Below, one piece after another: positions 45,224 to 54,187 of a stretch of 64,000 nucleotides of DNA. How positions within the stretch are numbered: the stretch's first letter is position 1; each line of letters begins with the position of its first letter. The notes beneath the pieces were generated by a model. The model was given only the letters and a program-made list of their open reading frames with translations, was not told the DNA's origin and did not search any database. This DNA is from Asaia lannensis NBRC 102526 (GTDB lineage Bacteria > Pseudomonadota > Alphaproteobacteria > Acetobacterales > Acetobacteraceae): assembly GCF_024054035.1 (NCBI RefSeq), contig NZ_JAMXQU010000001.1:186001-250000 (forward strand), written 5' to 3'. A program made the position numbers and the translations under genes.

Positions 45224-45913
45224 TCAGTTGTTCATGAACTTTGCTGTCTTGCGATTGAGCAGCGTGACAAGTGCATCGGCTCCGCCGCGTGCCAGTGTCG
45301 AACTGAAATCCGCGCGCTGGGCGGCCACCTGGCTGATATGACCGTTAAGCAGGATATCGACGATGCGATAGCCACCACCGGACGGCATCATGACGTAATT
45401 GATGGCGGTCGGGGAATCGGAGCCGTCACCGATCGTGGTGTTCACGATGGTGCTGCCACCGGTCGGCGCGGCGCGTGTCGAGGGGCTGACCGTGAATTTC
45501 GCTTCGCCGCCCTGTTTGAAGCTCGAGACATAGCGCGCGATGGTAAATTCGCGGAATGCAGCGAGGAGGCGCGTCTGCTCATCGGCAGAAAGCGTGGTGT
45601 AGCGCATGCCGATCGAATTATGGAGCACGGTCGACAGATCGAAAATCCGGTCGATGACCGGAGCGATGATCTGGGCACGTGCCTGTGTCGACCCGCTCCC
45701 CGGAGCCTGGATCTGTGCAAGCGCACTATAAAGGGCATTGATCGGGGCGATGGCTGCCGGCTGCGAGGCTGCAGCCGAAGAGGGCGCGATCTGGGCGAGG
45801 GCGGGCGATACCAGCGCAACAGAAACCGTGGAGAGGAGCACCGCACCCAGACCGGCGCGCAGGAAGCGCTTTGCGGGAGCGGTATCGGTCGTTCTGCTGG
45901 AAGGCTGTGTCAT
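45224..45913 (-). CDS. hpnM: HpnM, MlaC/Ttg2D-like periplasmic carrier
   Basis: A 229-residue exported protein. The signal peptide (AVLLSTVSVALVSPALA) is followed by the Ttg2/MlaC fold, with MRYTTLSADEQTRLLAAFRE, FTIARYVSSFKQGGEAKF and YRIVDILLNGHISQVAAQRA as recognisable segments. HpnM is a periplasmic lipid-binding protein thought to move hopanoids or phospholipids to the outer membrane. GAGGA precedes the ATG. First gene of the minus-strand hopanoid group, divergent from hpnH. Confidence 0.88.
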   Translation of the reverse strand: MTQPSSRTTDTAPAKRFLRAGLGAVLLSTVSVALVSPALAQIAPSSAAASQPAAIAPINALYSALAQIQAPGSGSTQARAQIIAPVIDRIFDLSTVLHNSIGMRYTTLSADEQTRLLAAFREFTIARYVSSFKQGGEAKFTVSPSTRAAPTGGSTIVNTTIGDGSDSPTAINYVMMPSGGGYRIVDILLNGHISQVAAQRADFSSTLARGGADALVTLLNRKTAKFMNN

Positions 45914-46458
45914 GCTGCGTCCTCAAATCTTTCCCGGTCGGTGGGCGTACCCGGCGAGCCTGCCGTGCAAGGCTTTGTGGCAGGATCGACATGTATACAG
46001 GAATCCGTAGTGGGAAAGCTGGGATGGCTCATATCAATTACAAGTCATCCGGGGCCCGACCACACAGGGATATGTCCGTCATAACGTCGAAAAGTGCAAT
46101 CTGCTCCCGAATCTTCAATAACGGTGGGAGGGAATGAGCGCATCGTTTCGGTTGAGGCAACCAAATTCAGCTTAAAGTTTGGTTAGTCATTACGTTGTGT
46201 TGTCGCCAAAATGACACAGTACGTGCAATGATATGTCGTAGATGTTGAGATTGGACGGAAGCTGGGTGTATAGGCGACGCTTTACCGCCCTGTTCGTCTC
46301 GTCTCAGGTCTGTTTCAGGGTCTGGCACGCCCGCTATCTTCCGGTGTCTTTCCCTAGATCTACAGGACCAACGGGTCTCAACGTATGACGTCTGCGTGGC
46401 ATGCTGCGGGTTTTCCCCCTGTGGTTTCATGTCACCTGGTGTAGGAGCATAGAGTTAC
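45914..46458. other. Divergent intergenic region hpnM / hpnH
   Basis: A 545-base region, the largest without a supported gene in the window. It contains a 7-bp inverted repeat AACCAAA/TTTGGTT at 46159-46184, a promoter candidate for hpnH at 46245-46274, and AGGAG before the hpnH ATG. Short open frames here show no signal peptide, domain or RBS that would support a gene. Two divergent promoters and their control sites are expected. Confidence 0.6.
46245..46274 (+). promoter_or_regulatory. Candidate promoter of hpnH
   Basis: TTGAGA (46245-46250), an 18-base spacer and TATAGG (46269-46274). It would leave a leader of about 175 bases before the hpnH ATG at 46459. Confidence 0.35.
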
Positions 46459-47646
46459 ATGGCCGTTCCATTGATGCAGGCCGTCCGTGTCGGACGCTAT
46501 GTGGTCAAACAGCATCTTCTGGGTCGCAAGCGTTATCCGCTCGTTCTGATGCTCGAACCCCTGTTCCGCTGTAATCTCGCCTGTGCAGGTTGCGGCAAGA
46601 TCGATTATCCGGCCCAGATCCTGAACCAGCGCCTCAGCCTGCAGGAATGTCTGGATGCCGATGCCGAAGCCGATGCCCCCGTCATCGCCATCGCCGGCGG
46701 TGAGCCTCTCCTGCACAAGGAGATGCCCGAGATCGTCAAGGGTCTGACGGCGCGCAAGAAATACGTCTATCTCTGCACGAACGGCCTTCTGCTCGAAAAG
46801 AAGCTCGACGATTACGAGCCGAACCCGTTCTTCTCGTGGGATATCCATCTCGATGGCGACAAGGCGATGCACGATTCGTCCGTCTGCCAGGAGGGTGTGT
46901 ACGAGCGTGCGGTTGCAGCGATCCGCAAGGCGAAGGAACGCGGTTTCCGCGTGTCCATCAACTGCACGCTGTTCGACGGTGCGCAGCCCGAGCGCGTGGC
47001 AAGATTCTTCGATGAGGTCATGGCGCTTGGCGTCGATGGCGTCATGACGGCACCGGGCTACGCCTATGAGCGTGCACCCGATCAGGAGCACTTCCTGAAT
47101 CGTCAGAAGACCAAGCAGCTCTTCCGCGACATCTTCCGTCTGGGCAAGGGCAAGAAGTGGCGCTTCACGCAGTCGCCGCTCTTCCTGAACTTCCTGGCTG
47201 GCAACGAGAATTATCATTGCACGCCCTGGGGCAAGCCGCTTCGCACCGTGTTCGGCTGGCAGCGTCCCTGCTACCTGCTGGGTGAAGGCTATGCCAAGAC
47301 GTTCAAGGAACTGATGGACGATACGGCCTGGGAACAGTACGGCACCGGCGCCTATGAAAAATGCGCCGATTGCATGGTGCATTCCGGTTATGAATCCACA
47401 GCTGTGATGGATGCGGTCAAGCGTCCGTGGCATATCGCCAAGGTCGCGCTGTTCGGCCCTGAAACCGAAAAGCCGATGGTCCCCGAGATCTCTCTCGAGA
47501 ACCAGCGTCCTGCCGAGTACAAATACGAGGCTCAGGTGGCCGAACAGGTGACCCTGCTCGAATCACGCAAGCCTTCCCGCGGTCCGCGCGTGCGCGTGCA
47601 CAAGACCGAGGAAAAGCCGGTCGAGATTGCCGACGCGGCTGACTGA
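46459..47646 (+). CDS. hpnH: Hopanoid radical-SAM protein HpnH (adenosylhopane synthase)
   Basis: A 395-residue radical-SAM enzyme with RCNLACAGC (Cys38, Cys42, Cys45; CX3CX2C), the AIAGGEPLLHKEMPEI segment that binds SAM, and SWDIHLDGDKAMHD. HpnH joins the 5'-deoxyadenosyl radical to diploptene to give adenosylhopane, the first committed step to extended hopanoids. The last 30 residues are a poorly conserved charged tail. It is transcribed away from hpnM-I-J-K and is followed by a very strong terminator, so it appears to be monocistronic. Confidence 0.95.
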   Translation: MAVPLMQAVRVGRYVVKQHLLGRKRYPLVLMLEPLFRCNLACAGCGKIDYPAQILNQRLSLQECLDADAEADAPVIAIAGGEPLLHKEMPEIVKGLTARKKYVYLCTNGLLLEKKLDDYEPNPFFSWDIHLDGDKAMHDSSVCQEGVYERAVAAIRKAKERGFRVSINCTLFDGAQPERVARFFDEVMALGVDGVMTAPGYAYERAPDQEHFLNRQKTKQLFRDIFRLGKGKKWRFTQSPLFLNFLAGNENYHCTPWGKPLRTVFGWQRPCYLLGEGYAKTFKELMDDTAWEQYGTGAYEKCADCMVHSGYESTAVMDAVKRPWHIAKVALFGPETEKPMVPEISLENQRPAEYKYEAQVAEQVTLLESRKPSRGPRVRVHKTEEKPVEIADAAD

Positions 47647-47735
47647 TCGGGCCGGGGCCTGACACGGCAGGGCGGAAGAAAACCTTTCTTCCGTCCAGAC
47701 TGGTCAATCACGGCATGACAGCCTTATCCTGAAGG

Positions 47736-47772
47736 GGCGGACATACGATGCGTATGTCCGCCTTTTCTTTTT
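47736..47772 (+). terminator. Strong intrinsic terminator behind hpnH
   Basis: GGCGGACATACG ATG CGTATGTCCGCC, a perfect 12-bp stem with a triloop, followed by TTTTCTTTTTT. The next ATG starts 27 bases after the stem. Confidence 0.92.
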
Positions 47773-47788
47773 TCGAACGAAGGGCACC

Positions 47789-49081
47789 ATGCTCACCCCT
47801 ATTCTGGTCATCTGTCTCCTCATTGCGCTGAACAGCATTTTCGCCATGGGCGAAATGGCGCTGATCTCGGCCAAGCGCCCACGTCTTGCGGCACTGGTCA
47901 AGCGCGGGGTACGCGGCGCCGAGAGGGCGCTTCGTCTGGCAGATGAGCCGCATTCCTTTCTGCCGACCGTGCAGATCGGCATGACACTTGTTTCCATTCT
48001 CGAAGGTGCGTTCGGCGGTAGCCAGATCGAGGAAGATCTGGCTCTGCTGATACGACGCAGCGATATGCTGCGTCCGTTCGCCAATGAACTCTCCATCGGC
48101 ATCGTGGTCATGGGCATCACCTTCGCCATGCTCGTCTTCGGTGAGCTGGTGCCCAAGCAGATCGCACTGCAACAGCCCGAGAAGATTGCGGCCCGCCTCT
48201 CTTTTGTCCTGTCAGCCCTGCTGACCGTCTCGCGCCCTGTCGTGGCCCTGCTGAGCGGCACATCCTCGCTCGTCCTGCGGCTCTTCGGCGTGGGTGGCCT
48301 GACGCGCGCGGCAATCACCGAAGAAGAGCTGCGTGCAATTCTGGCAGAGGGTGCACAGGCCGGTGTGCTGGAAACCGAAGAGCGCATCATGATCGAGCGT
48401 CTGCTGCGCCTGGCTGATCGCCCGGTGCGCGCTATCATGACGCCGCGTAACGAGCTGTTCTGGGTCGATCGTCACGCCAGCCGCGATGCGCTGATCGTCA
48501 AGCTGCGCCAGTCCACCTATACGCGTATTCTCGTCTGCGAAGGCGATGTGGATCACCCTGTCGGTGTCGTGCTGGCCAAGGATCTGATGGACCGTCTTCT
48601 TCAGGGTCTGCCCATTTCCATCGAAGCCGCACTGCGTCAGCCGATTGTCGTGCCCGACAGTCTGACGGCACAGGATATGATCGAGAGAATGCGTGGCGAG
48701 CGTCTCGGGATTGCGTTCGTGCTCGACGAATACGGTTCCTTCGAGGGAATCGTGACGCCTTCGGATATTTTCGAGGCCATCGTGGGCGACGAGAACGCAG
48801 AGAAGAACAAGACCGAGCGCGAGAACCCGCAGCAGCGCGATGAATACGTGCTCGACGGTTTCATGCCAGCGGATGAGGTGCGCTCCATTCTCGACCTGCC
48901 CGATCTGCCCGCAGCAGGGAGCTATCACACGCTGGCCGGATTTATTCTCGCCCTGCTGAGGCGTGTGCCCGCCAAGGGCGACAAGGTGGTGTTCGGCGGC
49001 TGGCTGTTCGAGGTGACCGAAATGGAACAGCGCCGCGTCACGAAAGTACGCGCCAGCAGGCAGGTTCTGGCAGAAAACTGA
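47789..49081 (+). CDS. CNNM/CBS/CorC-domain membrane protein (HlyC/CorC family)
   Basis: A 430-residue protein. The N-terminal CNNM membrane domain has NSIFAMGEMALISAKRPRLA and about four hydrophobic segments (to about residue 180). A tandem CBS pair follows (RPVRAIMTPRNELFWVD ... ERLGIAFVLDEYGSFEGIVT). The C-terminal CorC_HlyC domain is near residues 350-425 (LDGFMPADEVRSILDLPDLP). These proteins are implicated in Mg or Co efflux and membrane integrity, despite the haemolysin name. Confidence 0.9.
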   Translation: MLTPILVICLLIALNSIFAMGEMALISAKRPRLAALVKRGVRGAERALRLADEPHSFLPTVQIGMTLVSILEGAFGGSQIEEDLALLIRRSDMLRPFANELSIGIVVMGITFAMLVFGELVPKQIALQQPEKIAARLSFVLSALLTVSRPVVALLSGTSSLVLRLFGVGGLTRAAITEEELRAILAEGAQAGVLETEERIMIERLLRLADRPVRAIMTPRNELFWVDRHASRDALIVKLRQSTYTRILVCEGDVDHPVGVVLAKDLMDRLLQGLPISIEAALRQPIVVPDSLTAQDMIERMRGERLGIAFVLDEYGSFEGIVTPSDIFEAIVGDENAEKNKTERENPQQRDEYVLDGFMPADEVRSILDLPDLPAAGSYHTLAGFILALLRRVPAKGDKVVFGGWLFEVTEMEQRRVTKVRASRQVLAEN

Positions 49082-49136
49082 GCCCGGACCTTCAAGACGC
49101 AAGGGGATGAAGACCGTATGACGGGGGATGCGATGG

Positions 49137-50420
49137 GTGCGTGACGGACCGGGCGTTTTATCGCAGAACCGAACAGGTACGGGCTTTGCCTTCTATACCG
49201 GTCTGAGGCTGCGTTATCTGCTTCTGGCCGGCAAAAGGCTGCTCATGCAGCGCTGGCTTGCCCTGATGCTGATCGTTTTGGCGTCACCGGCCATCCCCTT
49301 CGTTTCGGTTCTCGTCCGGCTCTCCCAGCTGGTTGCACAGGTTTTTGTCACTCATGGGCATGCAGGGCGGCATTTCGGTGCGCTTCTTGTCATGCAGGGC
49401 CTCGCTCTGCTCTGGTCCGATTCCCTGCGCAATATGATACGCGGCGGCCCGTTTCGCATATTTCTCGATACACTGCCCATCGCACTGCCCATGCGGATAG
49501 GTGTGACCGGCGCGGTCGTCGCCGTGATCGATCTGCCGCTCGCTCTCCCACTTTCGATGGGTGTGGCCTTCACCGGTCAGGCCTCCATCGCAGCCAGTCT
49601 GGGTTATTGCGGCAAGGTGGGGCTGTTTATGGGGATGACCGTCATACTTCAGGCTGCGCGGATCGAGTTCGCCTGGGCGGTCATGGCGTGCATTTTCATG
49701 GCGGATTACGTTCTGGCTCAGGGCTGTTCAACGCAATCGCCAGCCTGGGCGATCCTGTGCCTCGCACTGGCTGTGGGCCTCACGATACTTGCACTCCCTG
49801 TTGCGGAACGTTTGGCGCAGGCGGGCTTTCCGGCCCGGATGCGCGCAGCCGTTCTGTCGCGACGTCGTTTCGACTCACGCTCAGGCCTGACCGAGCGAAT
49901 GATGCTGGTACTGCCGCCGGTCCTGAGGCTGCAATGTCGTTGCCTGTGCGAAAAAGGGAGTGGTGTTTACGGGGCGCTTATGATGGCGTCTGTCCTTCCG
50001 TTCGCGCTCTGGGCACTGCTGCGTGGTTTTGCTTATGACAGCCGCGCACTCCCGGTCGAGATCGTTGGAATGGGTCTGGCATCGCAACTCAGTCTTGTGC
50101 CCTTCGCTGCGCTCGAGCGCGCCCATGCCCGTGCAGCGTCATTTACCCGCACATGGCCTCTGCCGCGTGGCTTCTGGTGGCGCCGCGATCTGATGCTGGT
50201 TCTCGGTGGCTTCGTGCCGCTCGGTGTCCTGTTCCTGTTGCCGCTTTATCTGCATGGGCGGCTGGCTCTGTCACAGGTTCTGGTCGTTCTGCTCTTATAT
50301 ACTGTGTTGATTGCCACCCTCAGGGCGACGCTGGTCATCGACTCACGTTGGCGAGCCATGGCGACACTTTCTCTTGCCGCCCTATGGGTCGGCTCGATTC
50401 TGAAAATATACATGCCATGA
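49137..50420 (+). CDS. Uncharacterised multi-pass membrane protein, probable ABC permease partner
   Basis: A 427-residue protein with roughly ten hydrophobic segments and very few charged residues inside them (for example LALMLIVLASPAIPFVSVLV, GVTGAVVAVIDLPLALPLSM, LALAVGLTILALPVAERL, FVPLGVLFLLPLYLHG). No family signature was recognised. Its stop overlaps the ATG of the downstream ABC ATPase (ATGA), so it is probably the permease of an ABC-2-like exporter. GTG 49137 is chosen for the GGGGGA motif 8 bases before it; ATG 49128 is also possible but too close to it. Confidence 0.6.
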   Translation: MRDGPGVLSQNRTGTGFAFYTGLRLRYLLLAGKRLLMQRWLALMLIVLASPAIPFVSVLVRLSQLVAQVFVTHGHAGRHFGALLVMQGLALLWSDSLRNMIRGGPFRIFLDTLPIALPMRIGVTGAVVAVIDLPLALPLSMGVAFTGQASIAASLGYCGKVGLFMGMTVILQAARIEFAWAVMACIFMADYVLAQGCSTQSPAWAILCLALAVGLTILALPVAERLAQAGFPARMRAAVLSRRRFDSRSGLTERMMLVLPPVLRLQCRCLCEKGSGVYGALMMASVLPFALWALLRGFAYDSRALPVEIVGMGLASQLSLVPFAALERAHARAASFTRTWPLPRGFWWRRDLMLVLGGFVPLGVLFLLPLYLHGRLALSQVLVVLLLYTVLIATLRATLVIDSRWRAMATLSLAALWVGSILKIYMP

Positions 50421-51067
50421 CAGAAAAAATGCCCCGTTCCGCATCGGTGTCCAGTCTCTTCTGTTCGGGAGTGGACGTCGCCTATGCCCGTCGACCCGTC
50501 CTTCGCGATGTCTCGCTCGCGCTCGGAAAGGGCGTGCATGGGCTGTGGGGCGCGAATGGGTCGGGCAAGTCGACCCTGCTTCGGGTCCTGTCCGGTGCAG
50601 CCCGCCCCGATCGTGGCGTGGTGTCGATCGCCGGGCATGACCTGGAGCGTGATCCCGTGGCGGCGCGGGCAAGGCTGGCCTACGTGCCCGACGAGGCGCC
50701 TCTTTATCCGTTCATGACAGGTCATGATCTGATGGCGCTCTGTGCCTGGGCGCGCAAGGCGCCGGCCTTGTCGCCTGACCTGATCGACGGGTTCGGCCTC
50801 ACCCCTCATATGAACAAGCGCTATGACGCGCTTTCCCTGGGTACCAGACGCAAGATGCTGATCGTCTCAGCCTTTATCGGTGCGCCGGATGTGATTCTGA
50901 TGGACGAGCCGGGCAATGGGCTCGATGCGGCGTCGCATGATTTTTTCACGGCGCTGCTTCGCGGAACAGGGAAGCAAGCCTGCGTTCTGATCTCGACCCA
51001 TCACGCCTCGTTTCTCGAAGCGCTGGGCGCGACAACCATCGCCATGACAACTCTGGGGACCGCCTGA
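50417..51067 (+). CDS. ABC transporter ATP-binding protein
   Basis: A 216-residue ATPase with Walker A GLWGANGSGKSTLLRVLSGA, the signature region DALSLGTRRKMLIVSAFIG (degenerate, LSLGT in place of LSGGQ) and Walker B VILMDEPGNGLD followed by an H-loop STHH. This is the short exporter-type subfamily. The ATG overlaps the stop of the membrane protein. The substrate is unknown. The pair lies just behind the CorC gene and 3-4 kb from hpnH, but a lipid cargo is only a guess. Confidence 0.85.
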   Translation: MTEKMPRSASVSSLFCSGVDVAYARRPVLRDVSLALGKGVHGLWGANGSGKSTLLRVLSGAARPDRGVVSIAGHDLERDPVAARARLAYVPDEAPLYPFMTGHDLMALCAWARKAPALSPDLIDGFGLTPHMNKRYDALSLGTRRKMLIVSAFIGAPDVILMDEPGNGLDAASHDFFTALLRGTGKQACVLISTHHASFLEALGATTIAMTTLGTA

Positions 51068-51105
51068 CCCCGAGGCTTAGGGATCAGGCGATCTTTTGCG
51101 TTTCG

Positions 51106-53133
51106 TCAGTGATAGGTGACCGGGCGCGCGCTGGCGATCTGCTGCTCGTCCGCAAAGCGCGGCCATTGTGCATGAGCCAGCGCATGAAGCGACGGAGCAG
51201 GAAGCCCCAGCTTGTCTGCATAGATCCAGAGATAGGCAAAGGCGTGATGCACGTAATCGCGCGTCTCGCCATTGGGCAGGAGCTCCATGAACAGAAGCGG
51301 ATCATGCGTCATTTCCGACTCATGCGGTGTTCCGCTCTCCCAGCGCGCAATGGCACCGGGGCCCGCATTATAGGAAGCGAGCGTATGGATCAGATCGCCG
51401 CCCTTGGGTGCGTCTTCCGAACGTTCCGAGAGCCCTGCAAGATACTGCACATATAGCTGGCCGATCTCGAGATTGACGGCCGGGTTATGCAGTCGCCCCA
51501 CCATATCGGGCGGCACGTTGATAACGGCCACACCATGGGCATCGAATGTCGGTTTGGGGCCGCTGACGAAGCTTGCCGTCAGGGGGCGTATCTGCATCAG
51601 GCCGTGAGCCCCGGCACTGGACGATGCCTTGGGATCGAAATTCGATTCGAGACGTGTCAGGGCATAGACGAGAGCGGGGTCCATCCTGAAGCCGTGACGG
51701 GGAGCCAGCTGTGGCGTCGGGAAACCGGCCAGATGGGCGGGGCGACCGTCTCGCGATCCGAGGATGGTCGCAATCTGTTCGGATAGGTCGTGCAGACCGG
51801 CCGCTGCCGCCACAAGCTGTACCGAATGGCAGAGTGCCGTGTCCGACGCGATATCGGGCCACATGCGACGCAGCAGGGCTTCGGCACGGGCCGTCTCCCC
51901 GATCTGGAGCAGGGCGAAAAGACGACGGCCCTGCGGGGTCGCGGCCACGGCCTCTATATCGATCTCGCCCATGACCGGAATCGGGTTCTGCAGGGCGGTT
52001 TCGTCATCGGAGAGCAGGGCGTCGCGGGGGAAACCCTGTGCGGTAGAGGTCGGGTTTTTCTCGTTCCCGTCGTCGCTTTCACGACCGGCGTGATGGAGCC
52101 CGAGCATCTGTCTGGCGAGAATGCCATAGAATGTGCCGGGCTCTGCTGAAGCGCGCTGAAGCCATGAAGTGGTCAGGGTGGAGGGATTGCCGATATGACG
52201 ATGGGCACGCGCAGCCCAGTAAGCGCTTGCGGCGCGCACGTCATTGGTGGTCGTCCGCGCGCGCGATGCCTGCTCGAAAAACGAGGCGGCATCATGGAAC
52301 GCGCCCTGTCGCCATGCGGCCAGACCGGCCACATAGCCTGCATAGCCAAGCTGGCGCTCGCTCTGGACAAAACCGTTGCGCGCGGTCTGAAGCGCAAACG
52401 CGGTCTCGCCCGCGCTCAGCATGCCCAGAGCAATCTCGGCCTTGAGCTGCCCGGCATAGAGCGGCGTCATGCCCGGTGTGGCGTCGATCAGCCTGACGGC
52501 GCTCTGCCCACCCTTGATCCCCCATGAGATGCGCTCATTGACGGTGCGGTCGAGCAGGGGATTACGGTTGAGCTGGCGCGATAGTGGGTCTGTCGTAGCG
52601 ACCGTTGCGCTCTGCGTCGTGTCGGAAGGCGCTAGAGGGGAGGGAAAATTCTGCTGGGCCACGCTGCCTTTCGGGCTGAGCGAGACAAGCAGGGACTGGA
52701 TGGCGCTGGCATCGGCCAGGCTGGAAAAGGTCTTGAGCCACAGACGCAGCTGCACGGGCTGGGGATGATAGGCAGGGTTCAGATAACGCTCTGCCAGCAG
52801 ATCACCCATCAGGATGCTCTCATGGGCAGCGCGTGACCGCGCTATGGCGGTGTCGAAATCACCCGCGCGCTGGGCGCGGAAAGCCTCTTTCAGAAGCGCA
52901 GCATCTGAAGCGGAAAGGGGATGGGGAAAACCATTCGAACCCCCAGACATGGAAGATCGCGGCGTTGCAAACGCCGTTTCCTCGCTCTGGGCATTGTCAT
53001 GATCGGCAGGGTTAAGCGTCGGTTTGCTTTCCTGGGCACGAAGCGGATTGAACGTCGCTCCCGCCACAAGCATCGCGCACAGCATAAAAGCACGGGCGCT
53101 ATTACTCGACGCGAAATAAGAAATTCCTCGCAT
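51106..53133 (-). CDS. slt: Soluble lytic murein transglycosylase (Slt70-like)
   Basis: A 675-residue exported protein. The signal peptide (FMLCAMLVAGATFNPLRA) precedes a long alpha-helical superhelix region (about residues 100-500). The C-terminal catalytic domain has YALTRLESNFDPKASSSAGA with the catalytic Glu, HGLMQIRPLTA, and LASYNAGPGAIARWE. It cleaves the glycan strands of peptidoglycan to 1,6-anhydro products. It ends 38 bases from the ABC ATPase stop (converging genes) and shares its strand with the UDG-like gene upstream. Confidence 0.92.
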   Translation of the reverse strand: MRGISYFASSNSARAFMLCAMLVAGATFNPLRAQESKPTLNPADHDNAQSEETAFATPRSSMSGGSNGFPHPLSASDAALLKEAFRAQRAGDFDTAIARSRAAHESILMGDLLAERYLNPAYHPQPVQLRLWLKTFSSLADASAIQSLLVSLSPKGSVAQQNFPSPLAPSDTTQSATVATTDPLSRQLNRNPLLDRTVNERISWGIKGGQSAVRLIDATPGMTPLYAGQLKAEIALGMLSAGETAFALQTARNGFVQSERQLGYAGYVAGLAAWRQGAFHDAASFFEQASRARTTTNDVRAASAYWAARAHRHIGNPSTLTTSWLQRASAEPGTFYGILARQMLGLHHAGRESDDGNEKNPTSTAQGFPRDALLSDDETALQNPIPVMGEIDIEAVAATPQGRRLFALLQIGETARAEALLRRMWPDIASDTALCHSVQLVAAAAGLHDLSEQIATILGSRDGRPAHLAGFPTPQLAPRHGFRMDPALVYALTRLESNFDPKASSSAGAHGLMQIRPLTASFVSGPKPTFDAHGVAVINVPPDMVGRLHNPAVNLEIGQLYVQYLAGLSERSEDAPKGGDLIHTLASYNAGPGAIARWESGTPHESEMTHDPLLFMELLPNGETRDYVHHAFAYLWIYADKLGLPAPSLHALAHAQWPRFADEQQIASARPVTYH

Positions 53134-53311
53134 GGTGAGGAGGCTCGTAGCCGCTCTTGCCTATCAAAGCAAGAGTTGCCAAAAGGTCACACCAGAGGAG
53201 TTCGCTATTCTAAGATCGTTTCCTGAATTCTACCAGAGGGATGCGGACAAAAACCGGCGTTTTTTCAGGTAAAAATCAATTTTTTTTATTAAGCCCCTGC
53301 AACTCACTGTG

Positions 53312-54136
53312 TCAGACGTCGGCACTCAAGGTTTCCGCAAGAAAAACGAGGTCTTTCCACATTTCCCGACGGGCTCTTGCACTGGTCAGGATCTGTTGCG
53401 GATGTTGCAGGGCAAGGGCCTCGACAGTCGCGCCATTATCGAGTCGCACAGCAGCCCATTTGCCCCTTGAGCGGGCGACGCTGGCCTGCTCGTCAACCAG
53501 AATACGCAAGGCAGTCGGTCCGAAGAGCAAAAGCCGCTTCGGCTGGGCCTTGGCGATGACGGCATTGAGCAGGGCGCGGCATTCGCGTCCCTCGATCAGT
53601 GACACCGCCCGCCCGCCCGGAGGACGCCATGGCAGCGCAGGGCTTTGGGAGAGCGAATCGCGTGTCAGGCCGATGCTCGGCAGAATGAGGTCGAGCAGTT
53701 TGCCGGTTTCTCCGGCAAATACCTCGCCGGAGCGGTCCTCATCCGCATCGGGGGCATCGCCGATCAGCATGAGATCCGCCCCTTCAACGAGTCTGGGCCG
53801 TACGCTTGTCGAGGCGGTGCGCGCCAGAGCGCAATCGGGAAAGGTCTCGACACCCCAGAGCGGTGCCGTCTGCGGGTCGACCATGGCCGGTCGCACGGTG
53901 CTGGCAGGTGACGGGCGGGCCGGGGGCCTGTTGCCCTGGCTATCCCTGGCGGAGGCATTCTCGCGGCCGGACATGCGGCCGGACGCCCGCGTTCCTGCAA
54001 CGGTGCCTATGGACGCTGGCCGGTCCAGACGCTGCGGGGGCGTTTCATCGAGGAGGCAATCCACCCCCCATTCCCGGTACAGGTCCAGCAGGGCGAGAAT
54101 CTCGGATCGGTCCTGTCCGGACTGGCAAATGGACAT
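53312..54136 (-). CDS. Uracil-DNA-glycosylase superfamily protein, degenerate type 4-like
   Basis: A 274-residue protein. Residues 120-274 follow the type 4 UDG outline: DLMLIGDAPDADEDRSGEVF then AGETGKLLDLIL, WRPPGGR, LLLFGPTALRIL, and EALALQHPQQILTSARARRE with MWKDL. Differences are notable. The GEAPG motif is GDAPD. At the usual four Fe-S cysteine positions only Cys102 and Cys186 are present; Ala105 and Trp170 replace the others. The N-terminal 100 residues are low-complexity. Repair activity is therefore uncertain. It is divergent from the TPR gene with 51 bases between starts. Confidence 0.75.
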   Translation of the reverse strand: MSICQSGQDRSEILALLDLYREWGVDCLLDETPPQRLDRPASIGTVAGTRASGRMSGRENASARDSQGNRPPARPSPASTVRPAMVDPQTAPLWGVETFPDCALARTASTSVRPRLVEGADLMLIGDAPDADEDRSGEVFAGETGKLLDLILPSIGLTRDSLSQSPALPWRPPGGRAVSLIEGRECRALLNAVIAKAQPKRLLLFGPTALRILVDEQASVARSRGKWAAVRLDNGATVEALALQHPQQILTSARARREMWKDLVFLAETLSADV

Positions 54137-54187
54137 GATCTCTTATCAGTTTGGTGTCTGCTCACGTTCAGTCTAGATTGTCGCACG

